Source: Oscillibacter sp. ER4 (GTDB lineage: Bacteria; Bacillota; Clostridia; Oscillospirales; Oscillospiraceae). Taken from it: a stretch of 64,000 nt of DNA. Positions 31,254 to 40,813 of this stretch are shown piece by piece (the first letter of the stretch is position 1; each line of letters starts with the position of its first letter). A program made the translations under genes and the position numbers. The notes below the pieces were generated by a model. The model did no database searches, was not told the DNA's origin, and worked only from the letters and a program-made list of their open reading frames with translations. The DNA is taken from contig NZ_JPJG01000014.1 of assembly GCF_000765235.1 (NCBI RefSeq), forward strand, positions 1-64,000. Direction: 5' to 3'.

Positions 31254-33229
31254 AGAAAAAAAAGATCGAAAAGGCTTTTCTGCCGGTCTCGAAGGACGAG
31301 ATGGTCGAGCGCGGCTGGTACTACTATGATTTCCTTGTTGTCACGGCGGACGCGTATATCGACCATCCGAGCTTCGGCACAGCGATCATCGCGCGTGTTC
31401 TGGAGGCCGAGGGCTACCGCGTGGCCGTGCTCGCCCAGCCGGACTGGCACAGCGCGGACGCTTTCCGCGCGATGGGCCGTCCGCGCTACGGCGTGATGAT
31501 CGGCGGCGGCAACATCGACTCGATGGTCGCGCACTACACGGCGGCGAAAAAGCGCCGCACGCAGGACCTCTACTCCCCCGGCAACCGGATGGGCCTGCGG
31601 CCCGACCGCCCGACCATCGTGTACGCCAACCGCTGCCGCGAGGCCTTCGGCAATATCCCCATCGTCGTCGGCGGACTGGAGGCAAGCCTGCGCCGCTTTG
31701 CGCACTACGACTACTGGGATGACAAGGTCCGCCGCGCGCTCATTTTCGACGCACAGGCAGACCTGCTCGTCTACGGCATGGGCGAATACGCCACACGCGA
31801 GATTGCGCGCCGGCTCTCCAAGGGCGAAAAGGCAGATGCCTTGACAGATATTCGCGGCACGGCGTTTGTGACGCGCACGCCCGAAGTCTGCGCCTTCGAC
31901 CATGTCGAGTGCCCGTCATATGAAGAGGTGTGCGGGGACAAGCACGCCTACGCGCTCGCGACAAAGCTCGAATACGAGGAGCACGACCCCATTCGCGGCA
32001 AAGCGCTCTGGCAGGCGCACGGGCGTGACACGCTCGTCGTCAATCCGCCCGCGATGCCGCTTTCGCGCGAAGAGCTCGACGAGGTCGCTGAGCTCCCCTA
32101 CATGCGCGAGGTGCACCCGATGTACGACGCTCTCGGCGGCGTCGCCGCCATCGAGGAGGTGCGCTTTTCCGTCGCGCACAACCGCGGGTGCTTCGGCGGA
32201 TGCAACTTCTGCTCGCTGGCGTTCCATCAGGGGCGCATGATCACCTCGCGCTCGATTGAATCCTGCGTGCGCGAGGTCGAGGGCTTTACCCGCGACCCGA
32301 AGTTCAAAGGATACGTCCACGACGTCGGCGGTCCGAGCGCCAACTTCCGCCATCCGTCGTGCAAGGATCAGCTGAAGCGCGGCATGTGCCGCAACAAAAA
32401 CTGCCTCGCCCCCTACCCCTGCAAAAATCTCGATCCCGACCACTCGGAATATGTCGAGCTGCTGCGTCGTCTTCGCGCGATCCCCGGCGTGAAGAAGGTC
32501 TTCGTCCGCTCGGGCATCCGGTATGACTATCTGCTTGAGGACAAGGGAAGTCCCTTTCTGTCCGAGCTCGTCAAGTACCACATCTCCGGCCAACTCAAGG
32601 TCGCGCCCGAGCACTGCGTGGCGGGCGTGCTCGACTACATGGGAAAGCCGCACTTCGACGTGTTTGAAAAATTCTGGGACAAGTACCGCTCCGTGAACGA
32701 AAAGAACGGGCGCGAGCAGTATCTCGTTCCCTACCTCATGTCGTCCCACCCCGGCTGCACGCTCGAGGACGCCGTGCAGCTCGCGGAATTCCTGCACTCC
32801 ACGGGGCATAAGCCCGAGCAGGTGCAGGACTTCTACCCCACGCCCGGTACGCTCTCGACCTGCATGTACTACACCGGCATCGACCCGCGCGATATGACAC
32901 CTGTCTTCGCCGAGACGACGCCGCACGGCAAGGAATTGCAGCGCGCGCTGCTCCAGTGGTTCCGCCCCGACAAGAAAAAGCTCGTCATCGAGGCGCTCAA
33001 AAAGGCCGGACGCGAGGATCTCATCGGCTACGGGCCGAAGTGCCTTGTCCGCCCGTACGGCGATGACCGCGCGATGCCGCACGGCAAATCCGGCGGCGGC
33101 AAAAAGCCCTCCGCCGCGCCCCGCGGCGGGCAGAGCCCGAAGAGCAGCGGCACTGACAAGCCGAAAAACTTTAAGCGCAAATCCGGCTGGGCCAAGCCAA
33201 AGCCCACGGCAAAGAGCAAAAAGAGATAA
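31250..33229 (+). CDS. YgiQ family radical SAM protein
   Basis: There are 659 residues. The N-terminal UPF0313 domain includes YDFLVVTADAYIDHPSFGTAIIARVLEAEGYRVAVLAQPDW. The radical SAM cluster is C314-x3-C318-x2-C321 in RGCFGGCNFCSLAFHQGR. The C-terminal part has VAPEHCVAGVLDYMGKP and FYPTPGTLSTCMYYTGIDP, and a Lys/Gly/Pro-rich basic tail from about residue 600 that may bind nucleic acid. The reaction of YgiQ proteins is unknown; the fold is related to methylthiotransferase-like radical SAM enzymes. It is translationally coupled to the phosphatase-GNAT gene. Confidence 0.93.
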   Translation: MKKKKIEKAFLPVSKDEMVERGWYYYDFLVVTADAYIDHPSFGTAIIARVLEAEGYRVAVLAQPDWHSADAFRAMGRPRYGVMIGGGNIDSMVAHYTAAKKRRTQDLYSPGNRMGLRPDRPTIVYANRCREAFGNIPIVVGGLEASLRRFAHYDYWDDKVRRALIFDAQADLLVYGMGEYATREIARRLSKGEKADALTDIRGTAFVTRTPEVCAFDHVECPSYEEVCGDKHAYALATKLEYEEHDPIRGKALWQAHGRDTLVVNPPAMPLSREELDEVAELPYMREVHPMYDALGGVAAIEEVRFSVAHNRGCFGGCNFCSLAFHQGRMITSRSIESCVREVEGFTRDPKFKGYVHDVGGPSANFRHPSCKDQLKRGMCRNKNCLAPYPCKNLDPDHSEYVELLRRLRAIPGVKKVFVRSGIRYDYLLEDKGSPFLSELVKYHISGQLKVAPEHCVAGVLDYMGKPHFDVFEKFWDKYRSVNEKNGREQYLVPYLMSSHPGCTLEDAVQLAEFLHSTGHKPEQVQDFYPTPGTLSTCMYYTGIDPRDMTPVFAETTPHGKELQRALLQWFRPDKKKLVIEALKKAGREDLIGYGPKCLVRPYGDDRAMPHGKSGGGKKPSAAPRGGQSPKSSGTDKPKNFKRKSGWAKPKPTAKSKKR

Positions 33230-33268
33230 AAAATGCTTGCAAAGCAATCACTTTGCAAGCATTTTTCT
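33229..33268 (+). terminator. Terminator after ygiQ
   Basis: AAAAATGCTTGCAAAG-CAATCA-CTTTGCAAGCATTTTT. Confidence 0.88.
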
Positions 33269-33302
33269 TTTACCGCTCTTATATTCACTTGCCAGGCGAC
33301 AG

Positions 33303-33343
33303 AAAAAAGCCCATGGGTTTGCAAAATCCACGGGCTTTTTGAC
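33303..33343 (-). terminator. Terminator of the 33363-34364 gene
   Basis: On the minus strand AAAGCCCGTGGATT and the complementary arm ending GGGCTTTTTT enclose a short loop. Confidence 0.7.
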
Positions 33344-33362
33344 GAAATGAATCGATATACGC

Positions 33363-34364
33363 TCACTGATAATCGCTCAGCAGGAACATCGACTTGATAG
33401 CGACGACCTCGTCGTATTCCTCCTGCGAGACCTGCACGTCGGCGTTGAGCGCCTTGAGGTCGGTCTTGAGCACCTCGAGCGCCTCATCTGCGCTCTGGGC
33501 GCGGCCCTCGCGCAGGATGCGGATCATGCGCGTGAGAACAACAGGGTGCGCATAGCGCGCCGGCAGCGGAAAATCGTCCGGCAGGACGTGGGCAAGGTTG
33601 GCCTGTGCCTCTTCCCAGGCGCGGGCGACGGCCTTTTTGTTGTTCTTCGCCGTGGGCAGCACGTGCGCGCCCGAGAAGAAAAAGATCGCAGCAAAGCCGA
33701 AGAGGGCAAAATACATGCCGAAATCTCCGCCGTTGCGCCATGAGATGATGCCGTACACCAGCGCCGCTGCGCCCGCCAGCACGATGGCCAGCGCGACCCA
33801 GCGGTAGGCGGGGTTCGTATGCTGGTTCACTCGCTTGGCTCTGGCCGCCTTGGAGAGCTGCCCTGTCAGCTCAGGGTAACCGGAGAGGAACTTCTGCGCC
33901 TTTTCCAGCTCTTCTTTCGCGCTCTGCGCGTCGCTCGTCAGCTCGGAAAGATAGCGCGCAGCCTCTTCCTTTGCCTTCTGCTCCAAGCGCTGCTCGCCGC
34001 CGACGCTCAGCGTCGGGATCTCGGGATGCACTTCCCCGATATAGGCGAGCATCGCGTCCACGTCTTCCTCGCGCTTGAAGGTACACTGCTTTTCCCTCCC
34101 GCCGTCATACTGCACCACAAGGTATGGGATCGCGCCGAACACGCCCTTGCCCGAAAAGCCGCCCTGGCTCATCGCCACGCGCTTGAAGACGCGGCGCACC
34201 GACGAAAAGGCGACATAGTAGCGCCGGTCGATAAAATAGCTATTCAAAAACAGCGCCTCTTTCCCCACGCCGCAGGGGCCGAAACGCTTGCAGGACTTCT
34301 TGTCCGCGGCGACAGCTTCGGCGTTGAGACTCGTTTCGCCAAGGCACACAGGTGCAAAAATCAT
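33363..34364 (-). CDS. Protein of unknown function with two membrane helices
   Basis: There are 333 residues from ATG 34364, seven bases after GGAGG. The N-terminal 110 residues resemble a PH-like or YcxB-type cytoplasmic domain (LFLNSYFIDRRYYVAFSSVRRVFKRVAMSQGGFSGKGVFGAIPYLVVQYDGGREKQCTFKREEDVDAMLAYI). A helical coiled segment (125-175) follows. Two membrane helices (about 187-205 and 215-235) come next, then a charged C-terminal region. Similar proteins occur in Oscillospiraceae, but I know no function. It is transcribed alone, downstream of cstA. Confidence 0.65.
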   Translation of the reverse strand: MIFAPVCLGETSLNAEAVAADKKSCKRFGPCGVGKEALFLNSYFIDRRYYVAFSSVRRVFKRVAMSQGGFSGKGVFGAIPYLVVQYDGGREKQCTFKREEDVDAMLAYIGEVHPEIPTLSVGGEQRLEQKAKEEAARYLSELTSDAQSAKEELEKAQKFLSGYPELTGQLSKAARAKRVNQHTNPAYRWVALAIVLAGAAALVYGIISWRNGGDFGMYFALFGFAAIFFFSGAHVLPTAKNNKKAVARAWEEAQANLAHVLPDDFPLPARYAHPVVLTRMIRILREGRAQSADEALEVLKTDLKALNADVQVSQEEYDEVVAIKSMFLLSDYQ

Positions 34365-34383
34365 AAAGCTCCTCCAAAATTTG

Positions 34384-34418
34384 AAAAAAGCGGTGGGAGA
34401 GCATTCTCCCACCGCTCT
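34384..34418 (-). terminator. Terminator after cstA
   Basis: On the minus strand AGCGGTGGGAGA-ATGC-TCTCCCACCGCT is followed by TTTTTTC. Confidence 0.85.
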
Positions 34419-34427
34419 ACGAATAGT

Positions 34428-35927
34428 TTACTTGTGCAGCGTCTCGTAGTGAGGCTGGGTGTGGCGCTTCTTGATGGTGTACAGGAAGATGCCAAGGAAC
34501 AAGATAGCGGCGATGATACCGACGGGGTAAGCGACCGCAGTGTTGTAAATGGTAGCGCCGTCAGCAGTCTTGGTATTCAGGAACTGGCCGAGGCACTCGT
34601 TGCCCAGCAGGAAGTACGTCACGGACACAGCGCTCATGAAGGTAGCGGGAACAGCGGTGATCCAGTAGTTTTTCTTATCATAGAAGAGGTACATGGAAGC
34701 GGCCCACAGAACGATCATGGCGAGGGTCTGGTTCGTCCAGCTGAAGTAACGCCAAATGATGGTGTAGTCGATCTTGCCGAGGGCGTTGCCGATGCCGAGG
34801 ATTGCGCCGACGCCGAGGACGGGCACGCAGAGGATCAGACGGTTCTTCCAACTCTTCTGCTCCATGTGGAACCAGTCGGCCAGAACAAGACGGGCAGAAC
34901 GGAACGCCGTATCACCGGAGGTGATGGGGCAGGCGATAACGCCGAGCATGGCGAGCGCGATGCCCACGCCGCCCATGGTCTTGGAGCAGACATCGTAAAC
35001 AGCGGTGGAACCGCCGCCGCCGAGAGCGAGGAGCTCTTCGCCGGTGTAGAGAGCGCAGCCGGCAGCAGCCCAGATCAGAGCGATGATACCCTCAGAGACC
35101 ATTGCGCCGTAGAAGACGAAGTGGCCCTGCTTCTCGCTCTTCATGCAGCGAGCCATCAGGGGGCTCTGCGTGGCATGGAAGCCGGAGATCGCGCCGCAGG
35201 CGACGGTGATGAACATGAAGCTCCAGATCGGAGTACCCTGCGGGTGGAGGTTGGCAAAGTTGTTCCAGATCTCGGGGATCTCATAGCCCTTGGTGAAGAT
35301 ACCCAGAGCCACGCCGAGCGCCATAATGATCAGGCAGATACCGAACAGGGGGTAAATCTTACCGATGATCTTGTCGATGGACAGGAACGTTGCGATGAAG
35401 TAATAGATCAGGATCAGGGCCAGCCAGAACAGCTTGCTGGCCACAATGCCGGTGCTGCCGCCGTTGGTGAACAGCAGCTGGATCAGACCGGCAGGGCCGA
35501 CCGCAAAGACCGTACCGACCATGACGAGCAGCACCACGCTGAACACACGCATGACGTTCTTCATCGCGCCGCCGAGGTAGATACCGGAGATCTCGGAGAT
35601 GGAAGCGCCTTCGTTACGCTCGCTCATCATACCGGAGAAATAGTCGTGAACCGCACCGGCAAAAATCGTACCGAAAGTGATCCACAGGAAAACCACAGGG
35701 CCCCACAGAGCGCCGCTCAAAGCGCCGAAGATAGGGCCGAGACCCGCGATGTTCAGAAGCTGGATCATAAACAGCTTCCACTGCGGCAGAACCATGTAGT
35801 CCACGCCATCGTTGATCTTGACAGCCGGCGTTTCACGGTCGTCAGGGCCGAAGGTCTTTTCGACGATGCCACCGTAAACGAAGTAGCCGCCGATCAGCAA
35901 TGCGAGGCAGATCAGAAAGCTAAACAT
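34428..35927 (-). CDS. cstA: CstA family peptide/pyruvate transporter
   Basis: The 499-residue protein is strongly hydrophobic with about 14 membrane segments. Family blocks are GVDYMVLPQWKLFMIQLLNIAGLGPIFGALSGALWGPVVFLWITFGTIFAGAVHDYFSGMMS and SGFHATQSPLMARCMKSEKQG, with FRSARLVLADW. E. coli CstA is about 700 residues; this is the shorter form usual in anaerobic Firmicutes, lacking the last C-terminal extension. CstA proteins take up peptides or pyruvate under starvation. It carries its own leader and terminator. Confidence 0.92.
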   Translation of the reverse strand: MFSFLICLALLIGGYFVYGGIVEKTFGPDDRETPAVKINDGVDYMVLPQWKLFMIQLLNIAGLGPIFGALSGALWGPVVFLWITFGTIFAGAVHDYFSGMMSERNEGASISEISGIYLGGAMKNVMRVFSVVLLVMVGTVFAVGPAGLIQLLFTNGGSTGIVASKLFWLALILIYYFIATFLSIDKIIGKIYPLFGICLIIMALGVALGIFTKGYEIPEIWNNFANLHPQGTPIWSFMFITVACGAISGFHATQSPLMARCMKSEKQGHFVFYGAMVSEGIIALIWAAAGCALYTGEELLALGGGGSTAVYDVCSKTMGGVGIALAMLGVIACPITSGDTAFRSARLVLADWFHMEQKSWKNRLILCVPVLGVGAILGIGNALGKIDYTIIWRYFSWTNQTLAMIVLWAASMYLFYDKKNYWITAVPATFMSAVSVTYFLLGNECLGQFLNTKTADGATIYNTAVAYPVGIIAAILFLGIFLYTIKKRHTQPHYETLHK

Positions 35928-36085
35928 TTTTCTCCTCCTATTTTATTACAAATGTTTGCCTTGCAGGAGAATTTCCCCTGCGTTTCGCCTGATTATAATA
36001 ATTTTTTGGAGAAAAAAGTCAATCGTCAAAATGAACAAATTTTGAATGAATGTTATTTCATTCGAGCTGGATATTTGTTTTTCCC
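35928..36085. other. cstA leader region
   Basis: AT-rich region with one hairpin (CTTGCAGGAGAATTTCCCCTGC region, about 35960-35983). The cstA promoter should lie here on the minus strand; TTATAATAA-like runs near 35990-36005 are candidates. No gene is seen. Confidence 0.4.
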
Positions 36086-36691
36086 TTATGCGCGGATGAC
36101 CTGCTCGATGGCCGCTAAAAGCTCGTCGTAGCCCTCAAAAGCGGGCAGATGCGGGTAGTCGTGCTTGATCTTTTCCGTCGTGCGGAACAGGAAGCCCGCC
36201 TTGGACGCTTCGATCATTTCGAGGTCGTTGTAGCTGTCGCCGCTGGCGATGGTCTCAAAGCCGATGGACTGAAGGCCGCGCACGGTCGTAAGCTTGGAAT
36301 GCTCGCATCTCATCTTGATGCCGCTGATGAATCCGTCGGTGTCCACCTCGAGAGAGTTGCAGAAAATGGTCGGCCAGCCGAGTTTTTTCATCAGCGGTTG
36401 TGCAAATTCCTCAAAGGTGTCGCTCAAAATGATGGCCTGCGTCTCAGATCTCAGCTTGTCGAGGAATTCTTTCGCCCCCGGCAGCGGGTCAATGCGCGCG
36501 ATAGTCTCCTGGATTTCCTTGAGTCCCAGGCCGTGCTCGCGGAGCGCACCCAGGCGCCATTTCATCAGCTTGTCGTAGTCCGGCTCGTCGCGCGTGGTGC
36601 GCGTCAGCTCGGGAATGCCGCTCTCGCGGGCAAATTCGATCCAAATTTCGGGGACGAGCACGCCCTCCATATCAAGGCAGGTAATATACAT
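36086..36691 (-). CDS. thrH: ThrH phosphoserine phosphatase / homoserine phosphotransferase
   Basis: The 201-residue HAD protein starts at ATG 36691 after AAAGGAG. It begins MYITCLDMEGVLVPEIWIEFARESGIPEL, the ThrH form of the HAD nucleophile motif (Asp7, with Glu at +2 in place of Asp). It continues PLPGAKEFLDKLRSETQAIILSDTF (motif II) and ends with ASGDSYNDLEMIEASKAGFLF (motifs III and IV). ThrH dephosphorylates phosphoserine and can transfer phosphate to homoserine. It sits 15 bases after threonine synthase, so it likely supplies O-phosphohomoserine in place of ThrB. Confidence 0.92.
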   Translation of the reverse strand: MYITCLDMEGVLVPEIWIEFARESGIPELTRTTRDEPDYDKLMKWRLGALREHGLGLKEIQETIARIDPLPGAKEFLDKLRSETQAIILSDTFEEFAQPLMKKLGWPTIFCNSLEVDTDGFISGIKMRCEHSKLTTVRGLQSIGFETIASGDSYNDLEMIEASKAGFLFRTTEKIKHDYPHLPAFEGYDELLAAIEQVIRA

Positions 36692-36706
36692 GTTTATTCT
36701 CCTTTA

Positions 36707-38191
36707 TCACTTTTCCGCCGCGGCCTTGCCGAGCACGTAGTCGAGCATCTCGCCGCGGTCGATCACGTCGCGGTGACGCACCGCGCGGGAGCGTAGGTCG
36801 GCAAGATTCTTCGGCACGGGCACGCCCGTGACCTTGTGGAGCTGCTCCATCACGTCGAACTCGTCGCCCTCGGCCTTTTCGCCGATGCCCTCGAGCACGG
36901 CGGCGGGGAATTTATAAGGAGAGGCAGTGGAGAGCACGACGACGGCGTTGTGCTCGGGGTTCGCCTGCTTGTACTGCTGCGCCACGTCCCAGGCGACCGC
37001 CGTGTGCGTGTCGCAGAGGTAATGGTCGTCCTTCCAGACCTTGCCGATGGCGGTTTTCGCACCCTCGTCGCCGCAGAAGCCTGCCCAGAAGAGCTCGTGC
37101 AGCTTTTCGAGCATGTCCGCGGGCACCTCGTACTCACCGTTTTCGCTGAGCTGCTTCATTAAATCCGCGATGAGCTTGTCGTCGCCGGAGAGGAGATAGA
37201 GCAGGCGCTCCAAGTTACTGGAGACGAGAATGTCCATCGAGGGGGACACGGTCTTGTAGAAGGGGCGGCGGCGGTCATAGCGGCCCGTGCGCAGGAAGTC
37301 GGTCAGCACATTGTTGGCGTTGGACGCGCACACGAGCTTGCCGACGGGGAGTCCCATCTCCTTGGCAAAGTAGCCTGCGAGGATATCGCCGAAGTTGCCG
37401 GTCGGCACGACGTAGTCGACCTTGTCGCCCGGCTGGATGCGGCCCGCCTGCACGAGGTCGGCGTACGCTCTATAATAATAGACGACCTGCGGGGCGAGGC
37501 GGCCAATGTTGATGGAGTTGGCCGAGGATAGGCGAACGCCCTTGCCCTCGAGCAGCTGATCCTTACTGACGGCGGAGAAAATTTTCTTCACGCCGGTCTG
37601 CGCATCGTCGAAGTTGCCGCGTACCGCGCACACGCAGACGTTTTCGCCCGCCTGCGTCGCCATCTGCGCCTGCTGCACGGCGCTCACGCCGCCGTGGGGG
37701 TAGAAGACGATGATCTTCGTGCCCGTCACATCGCAGAAGCCCTCCATCGCCGCCTTGCCGGTGTCGCCGGACGTGGCGGTCAGGATCAGGATCTCATCGT
37801 CCACGCCGAGCTTTTCCTTCGACGCGGTCATCAGGCGCGGCAGCATCGAGAGCGCCACATCCTTAAAAGCGCTCGTCGGCCCGCGGAAAAGCTCGAGGAT
37901 GAAGTTCTCACCGACGGGGACGGTCGGGGTCAGGTGGTCGGTCTCGAACTTGCCGGTATAGCCGTCGTGGACGAGCTTTGCCATCTCCGCTTCCGAAAAG
38001 TCGGGCAGGAGCTTGGATAAGATCTTCGTCGACATGGACATCGTGTCCATATTTAATACAGTAGTATAGTCGAACTTGACCTCGTCAAACGACGGCATCG
38101 TGTAGAGGCCGCCGTCGGGGGCAAGGCCGTTTAAGATGGCCTGCGCGCTGCTGGCCTTTAAATTTTTGTCACGGGTGCTCTGATACTGCAT
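36707..38191 (-). CDS. thrC: Threonine synthase
   Basis: The 494-residue protein starts at ATG 38191 after AGGAGG. It carries the N-terminal signature YQSTRDKNLKASSAQAILNGLAPDGGLY and the PLP lysine Lys110 in RGPTSAFKDVALSMLPRL, followed by ILTATSGDTGKAAMEGF. It converts O-phosphohomoserine to threonine. Length fits the long (type II, fungal/enterobacterial-like) threonine synthases. It forms an operon with thrH and is divergent from hom. Confidence 0.94.
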   Translation of the reverse strand: MQYQSTRDKNLKASSAQAILNGLAPDGGLYTMPSFDEVKFDYTTVLNMDTMSMSTKILSKLLPDFSEAEMAKLVHDGYTGKFETDHLTPTVPVGENFILELFRGPTSAFKDVALSMLPRLMTASKEKLGVDDEILILTATSGDTGKAAMEGFCDVTGTKIIVFYPHGGVSAVQQAQMATQAGENVCVCAVRGNFDDAQTGVKKIFSAVSKDQLLEGKGVRLSSANSINIGRLAPQVVYYYRAYADLVQAGRIQPGDKVDYVVPTGNFGDILAGYFAKEMGLPVGKLVCASNANNVLTDFLRTGRYDRRRPFYKTVSPSMDILVSSNLERLLYLLSGDDKLIADLMKQLSENGEYEVPADMLEKLHELFWAGFCGDEGAKTAIGKVWKDDHYLCDTHTAVAWDVAQQYKQANPEHNAVVVLSTASPYKFPAAVLEGIGEKAEGDEFDVMEQLHKVTGVPVPKNLADLRSRAVRHRDVIDRGEMLDYVLGKAAAEK

Positions 38192-38375
38192 GGATGTTTC
38201 CTCCTGTATCTCACGGGAAAAGTTTTTTGTTTTCCCTATTGTATTTTCACAAACGCTATGTTATATTGTTTCCATCAAAAAGTCAAGTGTTTTTCTTCGG
38301 CGGACAGTTTCGGCGTAAGTCACAAATTCGTCCGCACTTGACGGAGTATCCAAAAAAGAAAGAAGGTCATTCCCC
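38192..38375. promoter_or_regulatory. Divergent control region between thrC and hom
   Basis: 184 AT-rich bases hold both promoters. A TTCACA...TATGTTATATTG stretch at about 38243-38265 is a candidate. I see no T-box or other known riboswitch here. Confidence 0.4.
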
Positions 38376-39482
38376 GTGAATATTGCGCTACTGGGCTTCG
38401 GCACCGTCGGTTCCCATTTTTATAAGCTGTGCGAGGGGCGAACCGATCTGCATGTTGCAGCTGTTCTCTCCCGCCGTCCCCGCCCGGAGCTCACATGCAC
38501 CGTGACCGCCGATTACGACGAGATCGTGCGCGATCCCTCGATTGATATTGTGGTGGAAGTCATGGGCGGCATCGAGCCGGCGTACAGCTACCTCTGCGCG
38601 GCCATGCGTGCGGGCAAGCACGTCGTCACCGCGAACAAGCAGCTCATGTGCGCCCACTTCGAAGAGCTCACCTCCCTTGCTAGGGAAAAGGGCGTGGCGC
38701 TGCGCTGCACCGCCGCCGCGGGCGGCGGCATCCCCTGGCTCACCTCCCTCTCCCGCGCGTCCGAGCTCGATGAGATCAAGGCCGTCGAGGGCATTCTGAA
38801 CGGCACAACGAATTACATGCTTTCCGCCATGACGAATTCCGGCGCGGATTATGCGCCCGCGCTGCAAAAGGCGCAGGAGCTCGGCTACGCCGAGGCCGAC
38901 CCCACCGCAGATGTCGAGGGTCTGGACGCGCGCCGCAAGATCGTCCTCTCCGCTGACCTTGCCTTCGGCGTGAACATCAGGGAAGAGGACATCCCCTGTG
39001 TCGGTATCTCGTCCATCACCGCGGGCGACATCGCCAAGGCGAAGGACGAGGGCCTGACCTACAAGCTCATTGCCCGAGCGGAGAAAAACGGCCGTGCCGT
39101 GGCCGCGTTCGTCTGCCCGACGCTTTTCCCCTCCTCCGCGCCCGAGGCGCATACCGACGGCACCGGCAACCTCGTCACGCTGTTCGCATCGCGCTTTGGC
39201 AAGCAGAGCTTTTCCGGCGCGGGCGCAGGCGGCTACCCGACCGGCTCGAACGTGCTGCGCGACTGTCTCGACGTCGCCGACGGCTGCCGCAGCTTCTATG
39301 CTGACTCTTTCACCCCCTGCTCGGTGAACCTATCCGGCACGCAGTGCAAGTGGCTGTTCCGCTGCATGGGCGAATACTTTACCCGCGAGTGCAGCGCCCG
39401 CGAGGCGTTCGACGCCTATGAATCTTACCGAAAGGACGACCCGCACGCGCTGCTTGCGCGCTACGCGGCCGAAGAGGAATAA
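38376..39482 (+). CDS. hom: Homoserine dehydrogenase (short form without ACT domain)
   Basis: A GTG start at 38376 gives 368 residues. It has the nucleotide-binding loop LLGFGTVGSHFYKL (4-17), VTANKQLM, the core GGGIPWLTSLSRASELDEIKAVEGILNGTTNYML, and the substrate and catalytic residues in AEADPTADVEGLDARRKIVLSADLAFG. It reduces aspartate semialdehyde to homoserine. Many Firmicutes enzymes (about 430 residues) end in an ACT domain that binds threonine; here the chain stops before that, so direct feedback through ACT is not expected. First of three linked genes. Confidence 0.93.
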   Translation: MNIALLGFGTVGSHFYKLCEGRTDLHVAAVLSRRPRPELTCTVTADYDEIVRDPSIDIVVEVMGGIEPAYSYLCAAMRAGKHVVTANKQLMCAHFEELTSLAREKGVALRCTAAAGGGIPWLTSLSRASELDEIKAVEGILNGTTNYMLSAMTNSGADYAPALQKAQELGYAEADPTADVEGLDARRKIVLSADLAFGVNIREEDIPCVGISSITAGDIAKAKDEGLTYKLIARAEKNGRAVAAFVCPTLFPSSAPEAHTDGTGNLVTLFASRFGKQSFSGAGAGGYPTGSNVLRDCLDVADGCRSFYADSFTPCSVNLSGTQCKWLFRCMGEYFTRECSAREAFDAYESYRKDDPHALLARYAAEEE

Positions 39483-39487
39483 ACTCC

Positions 39488-40813
39488 ATGCTCAAAGTTT
39501 TGAAATTCGGCGGTTCGTCGCTCGCTGACGCCCGCCAGTTCGCCAAGGTCAAGTCCATCGTGGAAGCCGACCCCGCCCGCCGCGTGGTCATCGTCTCCGC
39601 GCCGGGTAAGCGCTTCTCCGGCGACCATAAGATCACCGATCTTCTCTATCTCTGCGCCGCGCACATCAAATACGGCGTTTCGTGCGAGGACATCTTCGCC
39701 ATGATTCGTGACCGCTACAACGAGATCATCGCCGAATGTGGCCTGCACATCAGCCTCGACAAAGAGTTCGACGCGCTGTGGGACAAGATGAAAAATGGCA
39801 TCAGCCAGGATGAGCTCGCCTCGCGCGGCGAATACTTCTCCGCACGGCTGATGGCCGAATACCTCGGCTATGAGTTCGTCGACGCGGCCCGCTGGATCAA
39901 GTTCAAGTTCGACGGCACCGTCGATCAGGATGCGTCCTACGAGGCGCTGCGTTCCCTCGCTGAGGACCGCAGGGTCGTCATCCCGGGCTTCTACGGCGTG
40001 ATGCCCGACGGGCACATCCGCACATTCTCCCGCGGCGGCAGTGACATCACCGGCGCGCTCGCGGCGGCGGCGCTCGGCGCGGACGTATATGAGAACTGGA
40101 CGGACGTCTCCGGCATCCTGATGGCCGACCCGCGCATCGTCGACGATCCCGAGCCCATCCGCCGCGTGACCTACAGCGAGCTGCGCGAGCTGAGCTACAT
40201 CGGCGCGCAGGTCCTGCACGAGGGCACGATCTTCCCCGTGCGCGAGAAGAACATCCCGCTCAACATCCGCAACACCAACGCGCCCGACCATCCCGGCACA
40301 ATGATTATGGAATCCATCGGCGACGAGATGGAGGAGGGCGGCTTCATCACCGGCATCGCCGGCAAGAAGGGCTTTTCCATCATCACCATCGCCAAGACCG
40401 GCATGTCGAGCGAACCGGGCTCTCTCCTGAAAATTCTCAACGTGCTCGCCAAGCATGAGGTCAACGTCGAGTATCTGCCGTCCGGCATCGACAACGTCTC
40501 GCTCGTCGTCTCGTCCGACAAGGTGTCCCGCTCACTCTACGAAATGCTGGGCGAGCTGCAAAAAGAGGTACAGCCGAATAAGATAACCGTAACGGAGCAC
40601 ATCGCCATTGTCGCCGCCGTTGGCCGCAAGATGGCGTACCGTCCCGGCGTTTCCGGTAAGATTTTCGCCAAGCTCGGCGAAAACGGCGTGAACATCCGCA
40701 TGATCACGCAGGGCCCTGAAGAGCTCAACATCATCGTGGGCGTGGAAGAAAAAGATTTCGAACAGGCCATCCGTGTCCTGTACAATAGTTTTGTGAAGGA
40801 GAATGTAGTATGA
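39488..40813 (+). CDS. lysC: Aspartate kinase
   Basis: The 441-residue protein starts at ATG 39488 with its ribosome site GAAGAGGA inside the end of hom. It has the kinase start VLKFGGSSLADARQF, the substrate region SRGEYFSARLMAEYLGYEFVDAARWIKF and TFSRGGSDITGALAAAALGADVYENWTDVSGILMADPRIVDDPEPI. Two C-terminal ACT domains follow (FSIITIAKTGMSSEPGSLLKILNVLAKHEVNVEYLPSG and IVAAVGRKMAYRPGVSGKIFAKLGENGVNIRMI), which should allow feedback control. It phosphorylates aspartate, the first step toward lysine, methionine and threonine. The gene symbol is the common bacterial name; which isozyme it is cannot be told. Confidence 0.94.
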   Translation: MLKVLKFGGSSLADARQFAKVKSIVEADPARRVVIVSAPGKRFSGDHKITDLLYLCAAHIKYGVSCEDIFAMIRDRYNEIIAECGLHISLDKEFDALWDKMKNGISQDELASRGEYFSARLMAEYLGYEFVDAARWIKFKFDGTVDQDASYEALRSLAEDRRVVIPGFYGVMPDGHIRTFSRGGSDITGALAAAALGADVYENWTDVSGILMADPRIVDDPEPIRRVTYSELRELSYIGAQVLHEGTIFPVREKNIPLNIRNTNAPDHPGTMIMESIGDEMEEGGFITGIAGKKGFSIITIAKTGMSSEPGSLLKILNVLAKHEVNVEYLPSGIDNVSLVVSSDKVSRSLYEMLGELQKEVQPNKITVTEHIAIVAAVGRKMAYRPGVSGKIFAKLGENGVNIRMITQGPEELNIIVGVEEKDFEQAIRVLYNSFVKENVV

